Source of the DNA: Magnolia sinica
Lineage: Eukaryota; Streptophyta; Magnoliopsida; Magnoliales; Magnoliaceae
Direction: 5' to 3'
Assembly: GCF_029962835.1 (NCBI RefSeq)
Contig: NC_080573.1
Location: forward strand, 32,915,001-32,979,000
DNA length: 64,000 nucleotides
In this document: piece after piece, positions 46,760 to 59,222 of the stretch
How the letters are laid out: each line of letters begins with the position of its first letter
Numbering within the stretch: position 1 is the first letter of the stretch
Position numbers and translations under genes: made by a program
Notes under the pieces: generated by a model
What the model was told of the DNA's origin: nothing
The model's database searches: none
Seen by the model: the letters and a program-made list of their open reading frames with translations, nothing else

Positions 46760-47663
46760 TAGAGGTGTATACCAGTCGATTCGAGCCCAGATTTGCTCAG
46801 CTCGGCTCGACCAGCTAGAGTCAGCTTGAGCTCAGCTCGGCTTGGTCATCAAGCTTGGATTAGCAGCTCGGCTCGGCTCGGTCAGCAGCTCGGTCCAATT
46901 TGAACTGAGTTTGAGTTCGAGTTGAGTCGTCTGACCATCCGATTGGGTGGGGTCTGAGTCGTCAGAGCCACATGGCTAGTGCTTGGGTGGGGTTCGAGTT
47001 GTCTGACTGTCCGATTAGGTCATAACCACTAGGCCAGTGGTCGGGTGGGGTCCGCTAATCGAACAGACATTGCTCGCCACTTGCCACACCTCGGCCGGAG
47101 GGCGGAGACAATGTGACTGATGAGATGAGAGGAGAAGAGGAGACTCACCTTTCAGTTGCTGTCCGTCCGGACAAATGCTGGAAAATGGAGAGAGGAGAGG
47201 AAGGAGAGTAGTCACCGGTCGGGCACTGGAGAATGGCGAGAAATAGAGGAGAGGAGAGTGGTACTGATTGTCGGTACTTGTTTGGGCACTAAAGAGAGTC
47301 GAGTTCAAGCTCAAGACTGAGTTGGGGTTAGGGTTTTTAGGGTTGGGCGAACGGTCAAGACGAGAGTGGGCGCTAGGGTTAGGGTTAACAAAAAAAAAAA
47401 AACCTATTTTGGGCGTTCGGGTAAATTAGATATTATATATACTTACTCACAAAATCGATCCGAGCCGATCCAAGTCGAGTTCGAGCTCAAGATTGAGTCG
47501 AGTCAAGTCGAGCTATTTCCAGCTCGAACTCGACTCGAAATGTTTCGACCTCAATAAAACTGGCTCGACTCTGCTCGAACACAATTTCAATCCAAGTTGA
47601 GTCGAGCTTTTCCAAGTCGATTCGAGCGAGTTAACGAGCTAACTCGACTCGTGTACACCTCTA
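46760..47663. mobile_element. hAT-like non-autonomous element
   Basis: Termini are tagaggtgtatac and, inverted, tagaggtgtacac. Flanking octamers gctatgac (46752-46759) and tcgatgac (47664-47671) match at 6 of 8. The uninterrupted version of the same target is seen in copy B (ggtgctatagctatagtt), so the empty site confirms the boundaries. The 904-bp element has arms rich in ctcgactcg/agctcgg words and a ~350-bp centre (47020-47370) of different, GC-richer composition. No transposase is seen. Confidence 0.82.
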
Positions 47664-48239
47664 TCGATGACTATAGTCTTGTAAATTACATGTGACATGT
47701 GGTGGATATGTGTAATATCCGTGCCATCCATTAGGAAAGTGTATTACCTGTGACCCCGGGCATAGAGATAATCTTGTGCTCGGGGCCTATAGAGATGTCC
47801 GTGATAAATCCACTCCGTCCATCTATTTTGAAAGACCACGGTAGGACATGATTCTAAAAATTGGGTAGATCCAAGGCTCATCTAGGCCATAACACATGCA
47901 AAAGTGGGGATTAAATGCCTAGGAGTGACAAAAGCTTTGTATTAGGATGATATTTGTTCATACAGTTTATCTGAGTGGTGATAATCCTATAAACGGCTTG
48001 GAAGGAATATAAACATCATGGTCAGCTCCAAGAATGTTTTAACGGTGGACGTTTCTATTCCCATTGTTTTGTTGGTTTGGCCCACATGAATTTTGAATCT
48101 ACTTTTTTTTTCTTTTTCTTTCTTTTTTTTTTTTAAAAAAAAAAATCCTATTCTATTTTAGTCTTTTAAAATAGATAAATGGAATGAATTTGTGACAGAC
48201 ATATCTATAGGCTTCTACAGATGCATTGGTGATGAGGAG

Positions 48240-48777
48240 AGGTATTCTGAGTGGGATAGTAGATTTTTGTGATTGAGATCCAAATCCAACAGTATGGGTA
48301 AAGGCAAGCTAAAGTGCTAAAAATGTAGCATGACAAGGCACATGAAAAAAGATGATCAGAATCCTAAGTCAAAAAAGAAGAAATCGGAAAGTTATTCTAG
48401 AGAGGCCAATACTATGTAATCCAGTGAGGAGTCGGGTGGTAGTGACGTGTTGATCGCGTCAAAATCCGGATATTTCAGTGATGAATGGATTTTGAATACG
48501 ATGGCTTTGTATCACATGACCCCTCATTGGAGTTGTTGGTTCACTAGTTACAGTGAGTGCGATGGTGGCCAGGTGTTTATGGGCAGTGACAATGCTTGTA
48601 ATGTGGTTGGTGTTAGATTGGTGTGCATCAAGATGTTTGATGGTATGGAGCGTATCTTAACAGATATGAGACAAGTTCTTTAGTTGAGGAAAAGTTTGAT
48701 ATCTTTAGGAGCACTCAAGAAACTTATGTGCAAATTCACCAGGTTCGATCGTGTCCTTAAAGTTTCAAAGGAGGCAA
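48240..48777 (+). pseudogene. Ty1/copia gag-protease remnant
   Basis: A zinc-knuckle-like region (GKLKC then MTRHMKKD at about 48300-48350, decayed) is followed by the copia protease neighbourhood: WILNTMALYHMTPHWSCW (48487-48540; family pattern WILDSGCSYHMTP, so the catalytic Asp-Ser-Gly is changed to Asn-Thr-Met), then GGQVFMGSDNACNVVG and RILTDMRQVL. Stops occur at 48417 and 48680. It is cut off at 48777 by the gypsy LTR. The rest of this copia copy is not recognised beyond 57242. Confidence 0.85.
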
Positions 48778-50191
48778 TGATAATGCTTAAATATTATATA
48801 TTTATCCTCTTAATTACATTATCTTTTCTGGTATTTAAGTATTAATTTGATATAATTATATATGGTTTATTCATGTGAGGAGATTTTGGACCTAAAGAAT
48901 AATATGTGCTTAAAAAGATAGATTAAAGCTTATAAAGAAAAAGTTGAAGACATTGAAGAATTGAGTCTATAGAAGACATTATTAAAGATTTCACATGCTA
49001 AAGATTCAAGAAAACCTAGTACAAAGGAGGAAGAAAATGCTAAAAAATCACAAAGTACATTAACAGAAATAACAGACTGTTCGGTCCCACCTAGGTTTAG
49101 TTTGGTCCGATTGAATGTGCACAGAACAGTTCAGAAAGAAATAATGATTTTTAAAGATAATTCAACTCGACACTTAGGTATGACTGAAGCCATATTCGGT
49201 CCTAGTGAAGGAGAGTTTGGTGCGACCTAATGGAGATAAAGACTTCAAATGAATATTGAAGAAATTTGACTGCAACCGAGAGACTAATTCGGTGCGACCA
49301 AAGTGATGATCTGTGAGACCAAAGGCCATAGATAGTACGACCGAAGCGTACTAAAAGTGCTTAAATTTGAAGTCATTATGGATTTTTCTTATTTAAAGAG
49401 GTATTTTAGGCTTTCCTACGTATGAATTATGGCTTGGGAAAAGACCCAGAGGTGGCGAAACTTCTACAGAACTGTCATTCTTTTTCGATCCCTCAATTTT
49501 AGTTTGTTTATTTTTTTTTCTTCTAAGATGTTAGCCATGTTAGGATAATATCTTAGTTAAGCCTAAGGGATGAAGCTTATAGTTAATTATAGTATTTAGT
49601 TTATTTGATTCAATAACAATTGATTAAATGATGATAGTAGGTTGATTTGGTTTGAATTTATTGTAAAGTTGTTGAGTTATTTATTTCTATATTTGTTGTG
49701 CACTACAGGTATAATGAATGCTTTGATTTAACAATTGTTTGGCCTGATTAGATAATGATTTAATCTGTATAATTGTTTGATCGATTGTTGTCTAATGGTG
49801 CTTTAGATGCTTTTAATTCATTGTGATTGATGTCCAAGTGCTTCATGAGAGAATTGTTCAATTGAAATCATATTCACATTGGTGTTAATGAATGGTTTAA
49901 CAGAATTATCGTCAGATTGGAGAGGAGAGGACTTCGATTCCAACTGAGTTATATATTAAATCAATGAATGAGATATTTTGATTGCTATAAGTGGATTCCT
50001 AATCCTTAATATTTTATTTATTATTTAAAAACTCTTTCATTAATTGGTGAATTAAGAATCCAGACAAACTTTTACTATTTTATTAGTTCTAGGCCGTGTT
50101 CCCTATTTATTGAAGATTCGACCTCGATCTCATTGAGTTATGACTACATCGCAGCCTTACAGTTGGGGTTGTCAACCCTTGGGTTTGACCA
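48778..50191 (+). repeat. 5' LTR of a Ty3/gypsy element
   Basis: It begins tgataatgcttaaatatt and ends gggtttgacca. It is collinear with 54385-57241 along its full length apart from the nested LTR there: atttaagtattaatt, ttgaagacattgaagaatt, 'ctaaaaaatcacaaagtac', 'gactacatcgcagcctta' and others. Length is about 1.41 kb. The perfect 5-bp target duplication expected outside the two LTRs is not seen (ggcaa against gacac), consistent with age or end erosion. Confidence 0.82.
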
Positions 50192-50197
50192 AGTTTT

Positions 50198-50216
50198 TGG
50201 CGTTGTTGCTAGGGAG
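50198..50216 (+). other. Primer-binding site, tRNA-Asp type
   Basis: tggcgttgttgctagggag lies six bases after the LTR end. It resembles the tRNA-Asp-complementary site tggcgccgttgccgggga used by plant Tat/Athila-type gypsy elements, with a few transitions. Confidence 0.75.
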
Positions 50217-50599
50217 TGGCGCAAACACGATTAGGTTTAGGTTTTCTAGGTTTAATTTCTATTTTAGGTTAGATTTTTTATTTTTTGATTTTTTTTTTTA
50301 AATCTAGGTTTTCATTTTTCTAGAATGTTTAGAATTTTAGGATTTGTTATTTTAAATATTCTAACATCATTAACATTGTTCACTTGTTTTGGTTTTGCAG
50401 GATTTTCAATTCTAATTCTTCTCTTTTCGTAACATCTTTCCTACTCCCTCTACTTAATTTCTTAAATTTCTGTAGGACTTAGGACTTAGGGTTAGAATTA
50501 GAGTTTATTTGGTTCATGCCCTAGTGGGTAAGGGACCATGCATTAAGACTTATGAGTGAAGGAGGTTGAGTCTAAGGGCTCACAATTTATCGACGAGTT

Positions 50600-51560
50600 A
50601 GAAAACACCTAAATTCTCCTGAAGCATTGTCTAAAAATATGTCTGAAGCTGAACAACATTTTGATGAGAATCTTGTGCGGAACATACCACCGGTTAGGAT
50701 GGTGCGTGATGAGAATGAGGTATAACAAGTTCCACTCGTTTGGACCTTACGTGATTACTTACAATCAGTGAGACAAGGGATGATCCAATACTTCGTAAAT
50801 TCCATGAACTCCACATAAAAGAATTTAAATAGACTGTCACAACCATACTCTTTAACAACGTTCCTTCTAATATGATTAGACTAAAGTTATTTACATTCTA
50901 TCTTAAGAAGAATGTCAAAGCATGGCTTTACTCCTTAAGGATGAGATTCATTGGCACATGAGCCGAGATAACCCGGGAGTTCCTTAAAAAGTTCTTCCAA
51001 TCTCATAAAACTAAAACTCTCTGGCTTGGCATTATGAACTTCTCCAAAAAGGAGATAATTTTTTTTCCAGTGTTGGGAAAGGTGTAAGGACTTATTTCTC
51101 GCTTGCCCACACTATGGCTATGAGATTTAGTGGGTGATTAGTTTTTTCTATGATCGACTTAGCTTTAAAATGCGTCAATTTGTACAGATGATGTGTAACA
51201 ACAAATTTATAAATAAGGATCTAGAATATGCATAGACTTTGACATGTTAGCCGAAAATGCCCAATCATGTGACACATCCAACCAATGTAGTAATCCCAAG
51301 GCAGTGTTAAGAGAGATGAGACTACACGTGCTCAAAGAGGAGGACGATGTTAATGCAAGGTTAGCGGATCTCATAAGGAAGATTGAGGCATTGGAATATA
51401 GGAAGGAAGAGATCCAACCCATTGCGATTATTGAAACCGTATGTGGTATTTACAAGAGTGATATTCACATAACTAAGGATTGTCCTACAATCCCAGCTTT
51501 TCAGGAGGTATTACATGCTCAAGTGAATACTATGAATGCATATTAATACCCCTTCAGTGC
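50600..51560 (+). pseudogene. Ty3/gypsy Gag remnant
   Basis: Decayed Gag: RTL.DYL-like words near 50745, KLFTFYLKKNVKAWLYSL-like near 50884, a 'NFSKKE...CWERCKDLFLACPH'-like stretch near 51040, and an open part 51244-51546 starting MLAENAQSCDTSNQ (family pattern LLAENAQSWDT). A CCHC-like stretch is not clear. Stops and frameshifts occur before 51244. The pattern belongs to the non-chromovirus (Tat/Athila-type) gypsy Gag. It gives no sign of encoding a complete protein. Confidence 0.75.
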
Positions 51561-51573
51561 ACCAAATTCTAAC

Positions 51574-53035
51574 ATGTACACTCTCAATTGGGGGAATCAT
51601 CCAAATTTTAGTTGGAGGAACGGATTGACTGCGAATGCACCCAATAATCCCCAAGGGTCATCAATTGGACTCCCATCCAAGAGAACTCCTAAGGATATAT
51701 TGAATGCATTCATGAAAGGGCAACGACAGACCATAAATGAACTTAAAACTTCAGTTGCAAGAATTGATACACAACTAAGTGTTAGGAAGAAAGTGACCTT
51801 TTTGGCCCAACCTCAAGCTAACCCCAAGGGACAATTCGAGATAAGTGATCCCAATTCTTCAACCCAAAATATGGAACATGTTAAATCTATTACCACCCTG
51901 AGAAGTGGTAAAGACATTGACAATCGGATTCTTAAAAATGTTGAGAAACTTGAGGAATCTAAAGAATCAAATGATAATGGTGAATCTGTCAGTGCTCCAC
52001 ATAACATAGAGCCAGTGTAGGAATATAAGCCTGTGGCCCCATCTCCCAACGCTGGCCTCATCAAAATCGCCAAGTAAAAATCAGGACATTCTAAAGGTTT
52101 TTCAACAAGTCAAGATCAACATCCCCTTATTGAATGCAATTAGACAATTCCCATCATATGCAAATTTCTTAAAGGATCTATGTGCAGTAAAACGTAAGCT
52201 GAATGTGCATAAGAAAGCATTCTTGACAGAACAAGTGAGTGCCATCATAAATCAAAATACTTCTCCAAAATATAAAGATCCCGGAAGTCATACGATCTCA
52301 TGTATAATAGGAAAATTCTAGGTTGATAAAGCACCTTTAGATCTCGGGGTGAGTGTTAATCTGATACCATACTTGGTATACGAGCAATTGGGTCTTAGTA
52401 AGTTAAAAACTGCCAAGACAATGTTATAATTAGTTGACCACTCAACTACAATACCGAGTAGAGTGATTGAAGATGTGTTGGTCCATGTTGATTAGTTCTA
52501 CTACCTGGTAGACTTTATTGTCATGGATATAGACCCGGTTATAAATGCGAGCACTCAAATCCCTATTATTCTAGGCCGACCATTCCTAGCTACCGCTAAT
52601 GTTATAATCAATTGTCAGAATGAGATTATGAAGATATCCTTTGGGAATATGACCTTAAAGTTGAACGTGTTTAATTTACACAAACCACAAGAGGATGAAG
52701 ATGTGATTCAGGAGGTGAATTTGATTGGTATATTTGAAGATGATGAGCCTCTTCCAACTGAAATTTTCAAACCTCTAGAAGTATACTTGGCACACTTTAC
52801 AAATTTAAACGATCTTATGATTAGAGATATAATGAATGCCTTGCAGGATTGTTCCCCGGTGCTTGACACTGACCGAGAAGAAAAATGTTCTGAAAAACCT
52901 CTTTCCACCAATCCTGAATGTTTACCATCAAAGGTGGATGAGCTGGAATTTGAACCAAAGTATGAAACTTTGGATTCTATAGAGACTGCACTGGTTAAGA
53001 ACTTTATTAAAATTCTACTGTTTGTAGTCTCTTAG
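51574..53035 (+). pseudogene. Ty3/gypsy Gag C-terminus and aspartic protease, degenerate
   Basis: The first open part (51574-52020) starts with NWGNHPNFSWRNG, a Tat/Athila Gag signature, and ends with TTLRSGKDID. After stops near 52018 and 52076 follow FPSYANFLKDLC (about 52148), then the protease. Its active-site region reads PLDLGVSVNLIPY (about 52334-52370) where the family has DLGASVN, and IPIILGRPFLATANVIIN is at about 52560-52620. The last open part runs 52523-53035. Reverse transcriptase, RNase H and integrase are not visible between here and the 3' LTR, so the element lacks most of pol. Confidence 0.82.
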
Positions 53036-54384
53036 TCATCATGGTACACTAATATTGAAATTTTTTTTGTCACAGGTGAATCATACATTCTTTGGACATC
53101 TCACAGCAATAAAAAGAAAATTTTTGATGAGGTGTGCAAATTTCTCTGGATAATCATGGTCCACGACATTCAAGTCTAGTACATAGTAGGTTTATGAATG
53201 ATCTTGTTGAAAATCTTGTTGAGAAATTTACCAAGATACTTGTTAGAGGAAAAACCGATGCCTTTGGATGAATGAGTAGTTTTCCCTTGCTTTTTTAGAT
53301 TAGGAGTCTTATTGTTTTTTAAGGATTAGTTTGATTTATTAATTTAGTTTAGTTGCTGAAACACCGATTGATAGGAAGTTCACACTAACTTATCTGTTTG
53401 TCATCTTCCAGGTACTTTTCATCTACTCCTCTTTATTTTTGTTACTCTCAAGTTACTCTTATTGCATATGTTTATACATTGAGGACAATGTAGAATTTAT
53501 TTTGGGGGGTAAGTTTCCTTTGAAAATTCTTCATTTGTGGTGAATTGTTGAATATTTTTGAGCTAGAATTTTTTTTAAAATTTAAAATTTCTTGTGTATT
53601 TAAGTGATTTTAAAGATAATCCAGATATTAGAATGATAAGATACTTAATGTCAATGATTTCTGAAACCTGAATTTTAGATTTCAAACTTAAGCTTTACGT
53701 TATTAATCTTTAATTTGAAGTTTAAACATTGATTGAGTTATGAATTCACATGTCACATTTAGCTTACACATTAAAGTTTTAAAGTTGGATAATGAATTGT
53801 TAACTTGATGATTATTGAGAATAATAGGAACCGAACTTGGGGAATTTGTCCACCATGTTCAAGTGAGAATTGAAAAGAAGAAGAAAAAGAAAAAGTAATA
53901 CCTAGTTAAAAAAACAGTTATCGTCGAAAAGGGCTACTTATTGAAGTTCTATGAAAGGACTGTTGTGAAAAGAAAAAAAATGAAAATAGTGTGAAAGCTG
54001 TCAATGGAAAAATCAAAAGCTGGAAAAGTATACTTTTGAACTGTAAGTCAAGTTTTGGTTTAGCCTTTGGTTATCCTCAATGTTCGTTTGATTATCAATG
54101 TTATCATAAAAGTAGAAACTGGACCTTTATTTGTGTTAAGTTTAGATTTCACTATGCAACTATAGAACTCAATACTTAGAAATTTTCTGATTATAGGATT
54201 AAAGATTTGAACTTGATTAGGATGTTTACCAAGTGCTAAAGTTTAGGTGAAAGATATGCTGTCCATTAATATATTTTAGATTTATATAATATAGATTCCT
54301 TTTAAAATTGTTTGAGTTTATGAAAGCTTTTTATTTGGTTTCAAAATATCTTTCGATTGTTTTGCTCGGGGCTAGAAAAATGTC
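53036..54384 (+). other. Noncoding tail of the gypsy element up to the 3' LTR
   Basis: It contains cattgaggacaatgtag (53476) followed by attttggggggtaag, a polypurine landmark commonly found in Tat/Athila-type elements, and gctcggggctag (54364) just before the LTR. No RT or integrase motif is seen in any + frame. Confidence 0.6.
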
Positions 54385-57241
54385 AGATAACAATTAAATA
54401 TTGTATATTTATCATCTCAATTACATTAACTTTTTTGGTATTTAAGTATTAATTCAATATAATTATATATATTTTCTTCATGTGATGAGATTTTGGATTC
54501 AAAGAAGAATACACGCTTAAAAGGATAGATTAAAGATAAAAAGAGATAAAGTTGAAGACACCGAAGAATTAGATCTATAGAGGACATTATTGAAGATTTG
54601 ATATACGAAAGATCCAAGAAAATTATGTACAAAGGATGGAAAAAATGCTAAAAAATCACAAAGTACATTAATAGAAATAATAGATGTTCGGTCCCAATCG
54701 AGGTTGGTTTGGTCCAATCGAATTGCATAGAACAGTCTATAAGTGCTTGTATTCAAAGCACACATGTAGTTGTCAAATTTCGTAGACAAAATGCTGGTTG
54801 GATCTTTAGCATACTCCAGTCCTCTACGACACTTCGTGAAGAGTGGCTCAACATCATAGGACTATAAGACTCGGTATGATTACAAGTTAAAGATTAATGT
54901 GTATGCCAACCATCAGGTAAAATGATCCTAAAAAAAATCTCAGGTTAGAGATTTTTAAGCATGGCCTTGTATACTTAAATGTATAAAATTTACTATGTAA
55001 ATTCACTGATGTTTGGCCAGCTAAATTTGGATCAACCAACCTAACCACATCCTTGACCAAGTTTATAGTAACAACAAACAAAAAAAATCTATTGCAAGTT
55101 TGGCTAGCCGAACTTGGTTTAGGTCAGCCCGAAGGTGTCTCGGGTCAAGTTTCCATTAATGGAAAAATTCATAATTCAAGGGGATTCAACCAGTCGAACC
55201 ATATATTCAACTAGTTGAATTTTCGTTCGAGCCAGTCGAATTTTTGATAAATCTTATCCTGTGAAATTCGATAGCCGTTGGAACAGTATCATTGAAATCC
55301 GGCCAGCCAAAGTTGTTCTTAGGCTGACCGAAGTTCCAAATCGTTTGATTATAAATAGAGACATTCTTTCACTATTTTCAAGATGAAAAAAGTGTGAATA
55401 TTATCCTCAAGCAAAGAGAGAAACTCAGCTCCTTCCAAATCTAATTGTGTGGTAAATCTTATTTTATTTAAGCTTATTCAATTCCATTTCTTAAGTCGGT
55501 TTTAATTCAATTAGAGAGTAAATTATACTTTACTTGATAACAAAGAATTGAATTTATAACTGTTAGGGTTTTTATTATTTGAGAAACATTAGATCCTTAG
55601 ATCCTTTCTGGTTGAGCATACACTGCTTCATCATCATCCAAGAAAGAAGATCGCCGCATGGATCGAAGCCTTAACTTCACCAAGTATCTTCACATCGACG
55701 ATTCATCATTTGAAGATAAGTATTATTACGCTTTATTATTTTATTTGGGTTTGTTAAGATATCTTACAAATTTCATTGGGTTGATTGGAGGTTAGCTCGT
55801 GAAAATCACAAAGGAAGTTTTATTGTGGTAAGCCCTGAAAATCACGAGAACTGTAAGAGATTGTTAAGGTGAACCTGTGAAAACCTTAAAATAGTGGAAA
55901 GCTAAAATTATCAGGGTAGTAATTTTGAGAGTGAAGTAGATATGTGTTAAACACCAAACTACTATAATCCTTATGCATTTGTGGTGATTGATTTATTTGA
56001 TTCTATGCCTTTTACTGTTTTGAAAGATTGATTCCAAGGACATCGTGAAATAAGGTTGTCCTACCTAAAATAATAAGTGAAGGTTGTCCTATGAATTAAT
56101 TGGAATTAAGGTTTCAATACTTTGTGCGATTGAGAATATTAATTTCGTAAGTTTTTATAAGGAATTAGTATTGTCCTATTCACCCCCCTCTAAGACATCT
56201 ATAACTCATCTTTCAATACCAGTAAGAAATAGTGATTTTTATAGATAATTTAACTCGACACTTAGGTGTGACCAAAGACACGTTTGATCTGACCAAAGGA
56301 GAGTTAGGTGCTACCTAAAGAAGACAAAGACTTCAGATGAATATTGAAGAAATTCAACTACAACCAAGAGACTAATTCGGTATGACCGAAGTGATATTTG
56401 GTACAACTAAAGGTCACAGACGATGCGACTGAAGCATAATAAAAGTGTATAAATTTGAAGTCGGTTTCAAGTCAGTACATTTTTCTTATTTAAAGTGGTG
56501 TTTTAGGCTTTTCTAAGTATGAATTAGGGCTTGTGAGAACGACCTAGGGGTAACCGGGCTTCTAATTTGTCTATTTAGTTTTTATTTTATTTTTCTTCTA
56601 AGATGTTAGCCATATTAGGCTAATGTCATAGCTAAGGCTAAGAGATGAATCTTGTAGTTAATTACAGTATTTAGTTTACTTGATTAAAAAATAATGGATT
56701 GAATGATGATAGTAGGTTGATTTGGTTTGTATTTATTTTAAAGTCTTTGACTTGTCTATTTTTGAATTTGTTGTGTAGTATTGATACGATGAATGTTGTG
56801 ATTTAACAATTGTTTAGCCTGAATTAACAAGTGATTCAATTTGTATAATTGATTAATCTATTGTCGCATAAGAGTGCTTTAGACACTTTTGATTCCTTGT
56901 GATTGATGTCTGAGTGCTTCATCAGGGAATTGTTCAATCAAAATCATATTTTCATTGGTGTTAATGAATGGTTTAACAAAATTATCTTTCGATTGGAGAG
57001 GATAGGACTTCGATTCCAATTGACTGATATATTGAATCAATGAATAAGATATTTTGATTGCTATAAGTGGATTCCTAGATCATAAGTCTTTTATTTATTG
57101 TTTAAAGACCGAGACAAACATTTATTGTTATACTAGTTCTAAGATGTGTTCCCCATTCTGTAGGGATTTGACCTTCGTCTCACCAAGTTATTACTACATC
57201 GCAGCCTTGCACTAGAGGTTATCAACCATTGGGTTTGATCA
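54385..57241 (+). repeat. 3' LTR of the Ty3/gypsy element, split by a solo LTR
   Basis: It starts agataacaattaaatatt (aligned with tgataatgcttaaatatt of the 5' LTR) and ends gggtttgatca. Subtracting the nested LTR leaves about 1.37 kb. The sequence passes from catagaacagt (54736) to aagaaatagtgattttt (56224), matching the unbroken cagaacagttcagaaagaaataatg in the 5' LTR. Confidence 0.8.
54744..56221 (+). mobile_element. Solo copia-type LTR nested in the gypsy 3' LTR
   Basis: It starts tgcttgtatt, ends aatacca, and is flanked by ataag (54739-54743) and gtaag (56222-56226). It is missing from the paralogous 5' LTR. Length 1,478 bp. It has a TATA box (attataaatagag at about 55348) and, near the end, ctattcacccccctctaag, a sequence common at the 3' end of plant copia LTRs. 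No internal region is present, so it is a solo LTR left by unequal recombination. Confidence 0.75.
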
Positions 57242-57299
57242 GACACATAATTATGATTGCATAGAGGAATGGTAACTTTTATAGGTTGATCGGGAGAAC

Positions 57300-57870
57300 T
57301 TCATTGGGTAGAGCTGCAATAGCTATAATGGATTACATGTCTGCACGTACGTGACATGAAAGCCTAAGCCACATGAGCGAACGGGGCATGAAGGAATGTT
57401 GTTTGTTTAATCCTCCTGATTTCAAATCTTTGACCGATGGAATTTTCTAATAATCTGGGAGCTTAACATTTTTGGCTTCCAGAAGATGGTAGAAAATTTC
57501 ATCAACCATAGTAATATCGAAGGAGTATTGTTTTTTGAACTCATAGGTGTTCTTCCTAGAGGTCATTCACATGAAAGTTTTAACGTCTTTTTATATTAAG
57601 GCTGGGCAAACAAACGGCCTTTTGGCTACCACTTCACCTATGACCAACTCATAGTTCGGGTCATAGTAATAAGAGTCTTGTAATGCATTTCTTCTTTGAC
57701 TCTCCTTGCAAAGAATTCATTCATATCTAGAGGTCCTTGAACTCCATATCTTCAAACTTTTTTCGAAGCGTGATGTCTATACCATCTTGGGCCAACTTGA
57801 CATACTCGGCCTTTGGTAGGGCAACTAAATAACGATTCCTCACTTTTTTTAAGGCTGGGTTTATATCTTT
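57300..57870 (-). pseudogene. Ty3/gypsy Gag remnant, minus strand
   Basis: On the minus strand about 57815-57720 reads AEYVKLAQDGIDITLRKKF then EDMEFKDL. Further on, decayed words and a KAVCLPSL stretch (57620 region; family pattern KPFVCPSL) follow. These resemble Gag of plant gypsy elements ('..LRKKFEGMEF.D...'). Several stops occur. The rest of that element is not identified. Confidence 0.55.
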
Positions 57871-58880
57871 TGGTCATTTCCCTTGGCAGTTACCTTGGAC
57901 GGGAGAGGTTAGCCATAGAGTATATATACGTCGGGCATGTTAGAGTTGTATTTGATTCAAATCGAACCAAATGCCTTATGACCCCAGGCACTAAAATAAC
58001 TGAATTAGGACCATACCTATGAAGTTTGACTTGACTACTCAGCCACTGATTAACAGGCAATTTATGAAGGGGAGGGTTTATCCTTTAGATGAATTCTTTT
58101 TGCCTTAAAGACAATGAATTTTATCACAACGGTGATAACTTAATTGCATTTGTCTATAAAAATAACACAAGGAAAGTAAAATAGGAATTTAAAAGTTAAA
58201 TGTTGATTTTATTAATATGAATAAAGATTTAGTATAATAGACATATAAAAGTAAATAAAGCAAGAAAAGTTACGAAGATGGCGGTTCGAGCGAGTGAGAC
58301 AGTCGTGGGCTGGACGATCTTCCAAACCTGGACAGTCATGAGATGGTCATAGAAAAACCCTTATGGTCGTGAGATGGTTATGATTTTAGGTTAGTAAGAC
58401 ATGACCAAGAAATCACCAAGGACTTAGGAATTTGGAGGGAATTTGACGACAAAGTCATGAATATTTATCTAAAACAAATCAATTTGCTGTAGTGATGTGT
58501 TGGACATAAGCAAGCTAAATTAAGCTAAACTAATCGATTTGGACTTGCTACAACATTGTGCTGGACAGAAGTGGAGGCTAAAACTAGGCTAAGCTATGTA
58601 TACATGAAAGATAAAAGGTAAGCAACATTGAGCTAAAAAAAGTTATTTGATTTGGATTGGTGATGGTCCAAAGCTTTTTATTCTATGCTACTCTTATAAA
58701 CTTGAAGAGGCGATATCCTTGCATATGGCTAATGGGCTTTCCACATATGGGCATATTTTTTATTCCCAACAATGTCCAATATGTATCCAAAAATATCATG
58801 CATATGCTTGGTCATGCATACATCTCTAAGCATCTAAAATTTTCCAGTGCTGATGTTTCTCTGCCATAGGTTAGGTAAAT
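57870..58880. other. Unassigned noncoding region
   Basis: No protein motif. Words such as gacagtcgtgggctgg and gtcatgagatggtcat suggest old LTR sequence ('cgtgagatggt' repeated at about 58330 and 58367), but no boundaries are seen. Confidence 0.35.
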
Positions 58881-58887
58881 AGTCATC

Positions 58888-59002
58888 ATTTTTTTTTAAT
58901 ATATGCACTCACACCAAAGTGGATTTTTACCGCCGTAGATACTCGAACTCATGACCTCGTGTTGAAACTATTGTGAGTATACTGCTAAGTCACAAGGACC
59001 AA
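58888..59002 (-). mobile_element. tRNA-derived SINE
   Basis: The 7-bp target duplication agtcatc is at 58881-58887 and 59003-59009. On the minus strand a tRNA-like head with a B-box-like gagttcgagtatc is followed by the 'ggtaaaaatccactttggtgtg' body (compare ggtgaaatcccactatggcgtg at 23580) and ends in a poly-A (poly-T on the + strand at 58889). It is a more diverged member of the same family. Confidence 0.82.
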
Positions 59003-59222
59003 AGTCATCCCAGAAAGTCTAAGTTTTACTATAGTCTAGGGCTGCCACCATTATTATATCTTTCCACAGCCTGAAAGGAACATCATCTGTCCTTACCTTC
59101 ACTCATTTAGAAACTTCCAAGATCCGAAGGGGTGATAAGTATGAAAGGGGTTTAAGTAACGTGACTTCTATATACTTGATGTTTTTAAGAACCCTAACCT
59201 CATATATAGTCCTAACCCATAT

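Larger units (their letters stand above)
45500..48235. repeat. Tandem noncoding ~1.6-kb unit, copy C (interrupted twice)
   Basis: Landmarks continue: gggtaccactgtcttgattcc (45521), 'gattgaacttaatcttgatta' (45902), 'tttggtttgcaggtacaac' (46188), 'tgtttgtttatcttg' (46715), and the ~490-bp segment again at 47735-48230. A SINE (45681-45894) and an hAT-like element (46760-47663) interrupt it. The copy breaks off where copia sequence begins. Confidence 0.75.

Noticed and set aside
53991..54179. Short frame in the gypsy tail
   Set aside because: No similarity to RT, integrase or other retroelement domains; likely chance.
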